Source: WTJY01 sp045105475
GTDB lineage: Bacteria > Chloroflexota > Anaerolineae > Promineifilales > Promineifilaceae
Reading direction: 5' to 3'
Assembly (NCBI GenBank): GCA_045105475.1
Contig: JBGCDP010000023.1
Span: 1-64,000 of the forward strand
DNA length: 64,000 nt
The notes beneath the pieces were generated by a model. It did not search any database, was not told the DNA's origin, and saw only the letters and a program-made list of their open reading frames with translations. This document shows, one piece after another, positions 63,472-64,000 of this stretch (within the stretch, counting starts at the first letter, position 1; the number at the start of each line of letters is the position of its first letter). A program made the translations under genes and the position numbers.

Positions 63472-64000
63472 TTAAGCGTCTTCAGTCTCACCTCCATTTC
63501 CTTGTCCACCATTACCACGTCCGCCGTTACGGCCGCCATTTCCGCGATTCCCACCGTTTCCACGGCCATTGCGCTCTGATGAATTCTCAATCAGTTCAGC
63601 CTGCTCAGCTGTGATGGCGCCGCTCTCTACTGCGTCAGCCAATGCTTCTGCTTTGGCTTCTTCTACAGCAGCTTTGACTTCTTCCTGAGTAACGCCCGCA
63701 TTCTCAAGAATTTCTTCTTTGCTGGTGCCAGCTTCTTTTGCTGCTTCAAGCTCTTCCACCGTTAAGCCTAATGCATCGGCTGCGGCTTCTTTTTTGTCAA
63801 ACAGCTCTTTGAAAGCTTGTTGCGCTTCTTTCGTGTCAATTTGCTCTTGGGTGATGTCGCCGTTGGCCAATGCCTCTGCGAGCGCTGCATCTTTTGCCGC
63901 TGTATTGGCTGCTTCAAGTTCTTCAACCGTAATGCCAAGCTCTGCCGCTAAAAGCTCTGAACGCTCTTCACGGGTTGTTTCATCAGTTGCTGCGTCACGA
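63472..64000 (-). CDS. Helical-repeat protein with Gly/Asn/Arg-rich tail (partial)
   Basis: The minus-strand frame is open from the right edge to a stop at 63472, so the N-terminus is missing. At least two helical repeat units are visible (ELGITVEELEAANTAAK and ALGLTVEELEAAKEAGTSKE, each followed by a GDITQEQID or GAITAEQAELIE helix), like DUF2680-type repeats. The end is a low-complexity GRGNGGNRGNGGRNGGRGNG-type tail. Probably secreted or nucleic-acid binding; the visible part cannot decide. Confidence 0.7.
   Translation of the reverse strand, partial: RDAATDETTREERSELLAAELGITVEELEAANTAAKDAALAEALANGDITQEQIDTKEAQQAFKELFDKKEAAADALGLTVEELEAAKEAGTSKEEILENAGVTQEEVKAAVEEAKAEALADAVESGAITAEQAELIENSSERNGRGNGGNRGNGGRNGGRGNGGQGNGGETEDA

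Overview
The window looks like an ordinary chromosomal stretch of a free-living bacterium of roughly 45-50% GC, most plausibly a member of the Chloroflexota (Anaerolineae-like). This is inferred from gene content: a BTAD/NB-ARC/TPR regulator, very large secreted proteins built from Calx-beta, TSP3, SdrD_B, GEVED and DUF11-like modules, a HrcA/CIRCE-type dnaK promoter, and a Thermus-like EF-P with arginine at the loop tip. I see no rRNA, tRNA, CRISPR array, insertion sequence or prophage. The window starts in the last codons of one gene and ends inside another.

Layout. 0-5 kb: an enolase-superfamily enzyme, a PRMT-like methyltransferase, a peroxiredoxin and an unknown single-pass membrane protein. 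4.4-7.8 kb: a chaperone operon (dnaK, dnaJ/cbpA, then a small broken reading frame) behind a perfect CIRCE operator, with a long hairpin between dnaK and dnaJ. 8-9.3 kb: an MFS exporter. 9.7-20.1 kb: two giant secreted multidomain proteins (2148 and 1160 aa) that share their last ~500 residues, including a Cys-rich C-terminal module I do not recognise. 20.3-26 kb: a CtaG-like membrane protein, a YcaQ-like glycosylase and a 1092-aa beta-helix protein. 26-30 kb: KptA, a zinc-ribbon membrane protein and PEP carboxylase. 30-34.2 kb: a HzsA-related cytochrome, an ArsR/DUF2087 regulator with its operator, and a DUF2805 protein. 34.3-37.4 kb: a metallo-beta-lactamase-fold protein, then an ArsR-like regulator and an MFS exporter with a possible structured leader. 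37.5-41.5 kb: an orphan McrC head-to-head with a BTAD/NB-ARC/TPR regulator. 41.7-45 kb: PepF, a Rid protein and an M23 peptidase. 45.4-48.9 kb: a copper operon (csoR-copZ-copA) with a CsoR box, then a zinc-ribbon protein. 49-54.2 kb: metabolic and small orphan genes. 54.4-64 kb: a PQQ-type sugar dehydrogenase, a DMT exporter, a CrtI-like oxidoreductase, EF-P, a glycine-zipper protein, a di-heme peroxidase/beta-helix fusion, a membrane metallophosphoesterase and a Gly-rich helical protein cut by the window end.

The strongest signal outside the genes is the hexamer CGGCCG. It recurs about three times per kb, many times above expectation, in coding and non-coding DNA on both gene orientations, like a highly iterated palindrome. 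The best candidates for undescribed biology are this palindrome, the shared C-terminal module of the giant secreted proteins, the duplicated module inserted into an Ig-like domain of the beta-helix protein, and the SD-proximal structured leader of the second MFS exporter. I found no clear multi-gene novel system; the McrC/NB-ARC pair is the nearest thing to one.
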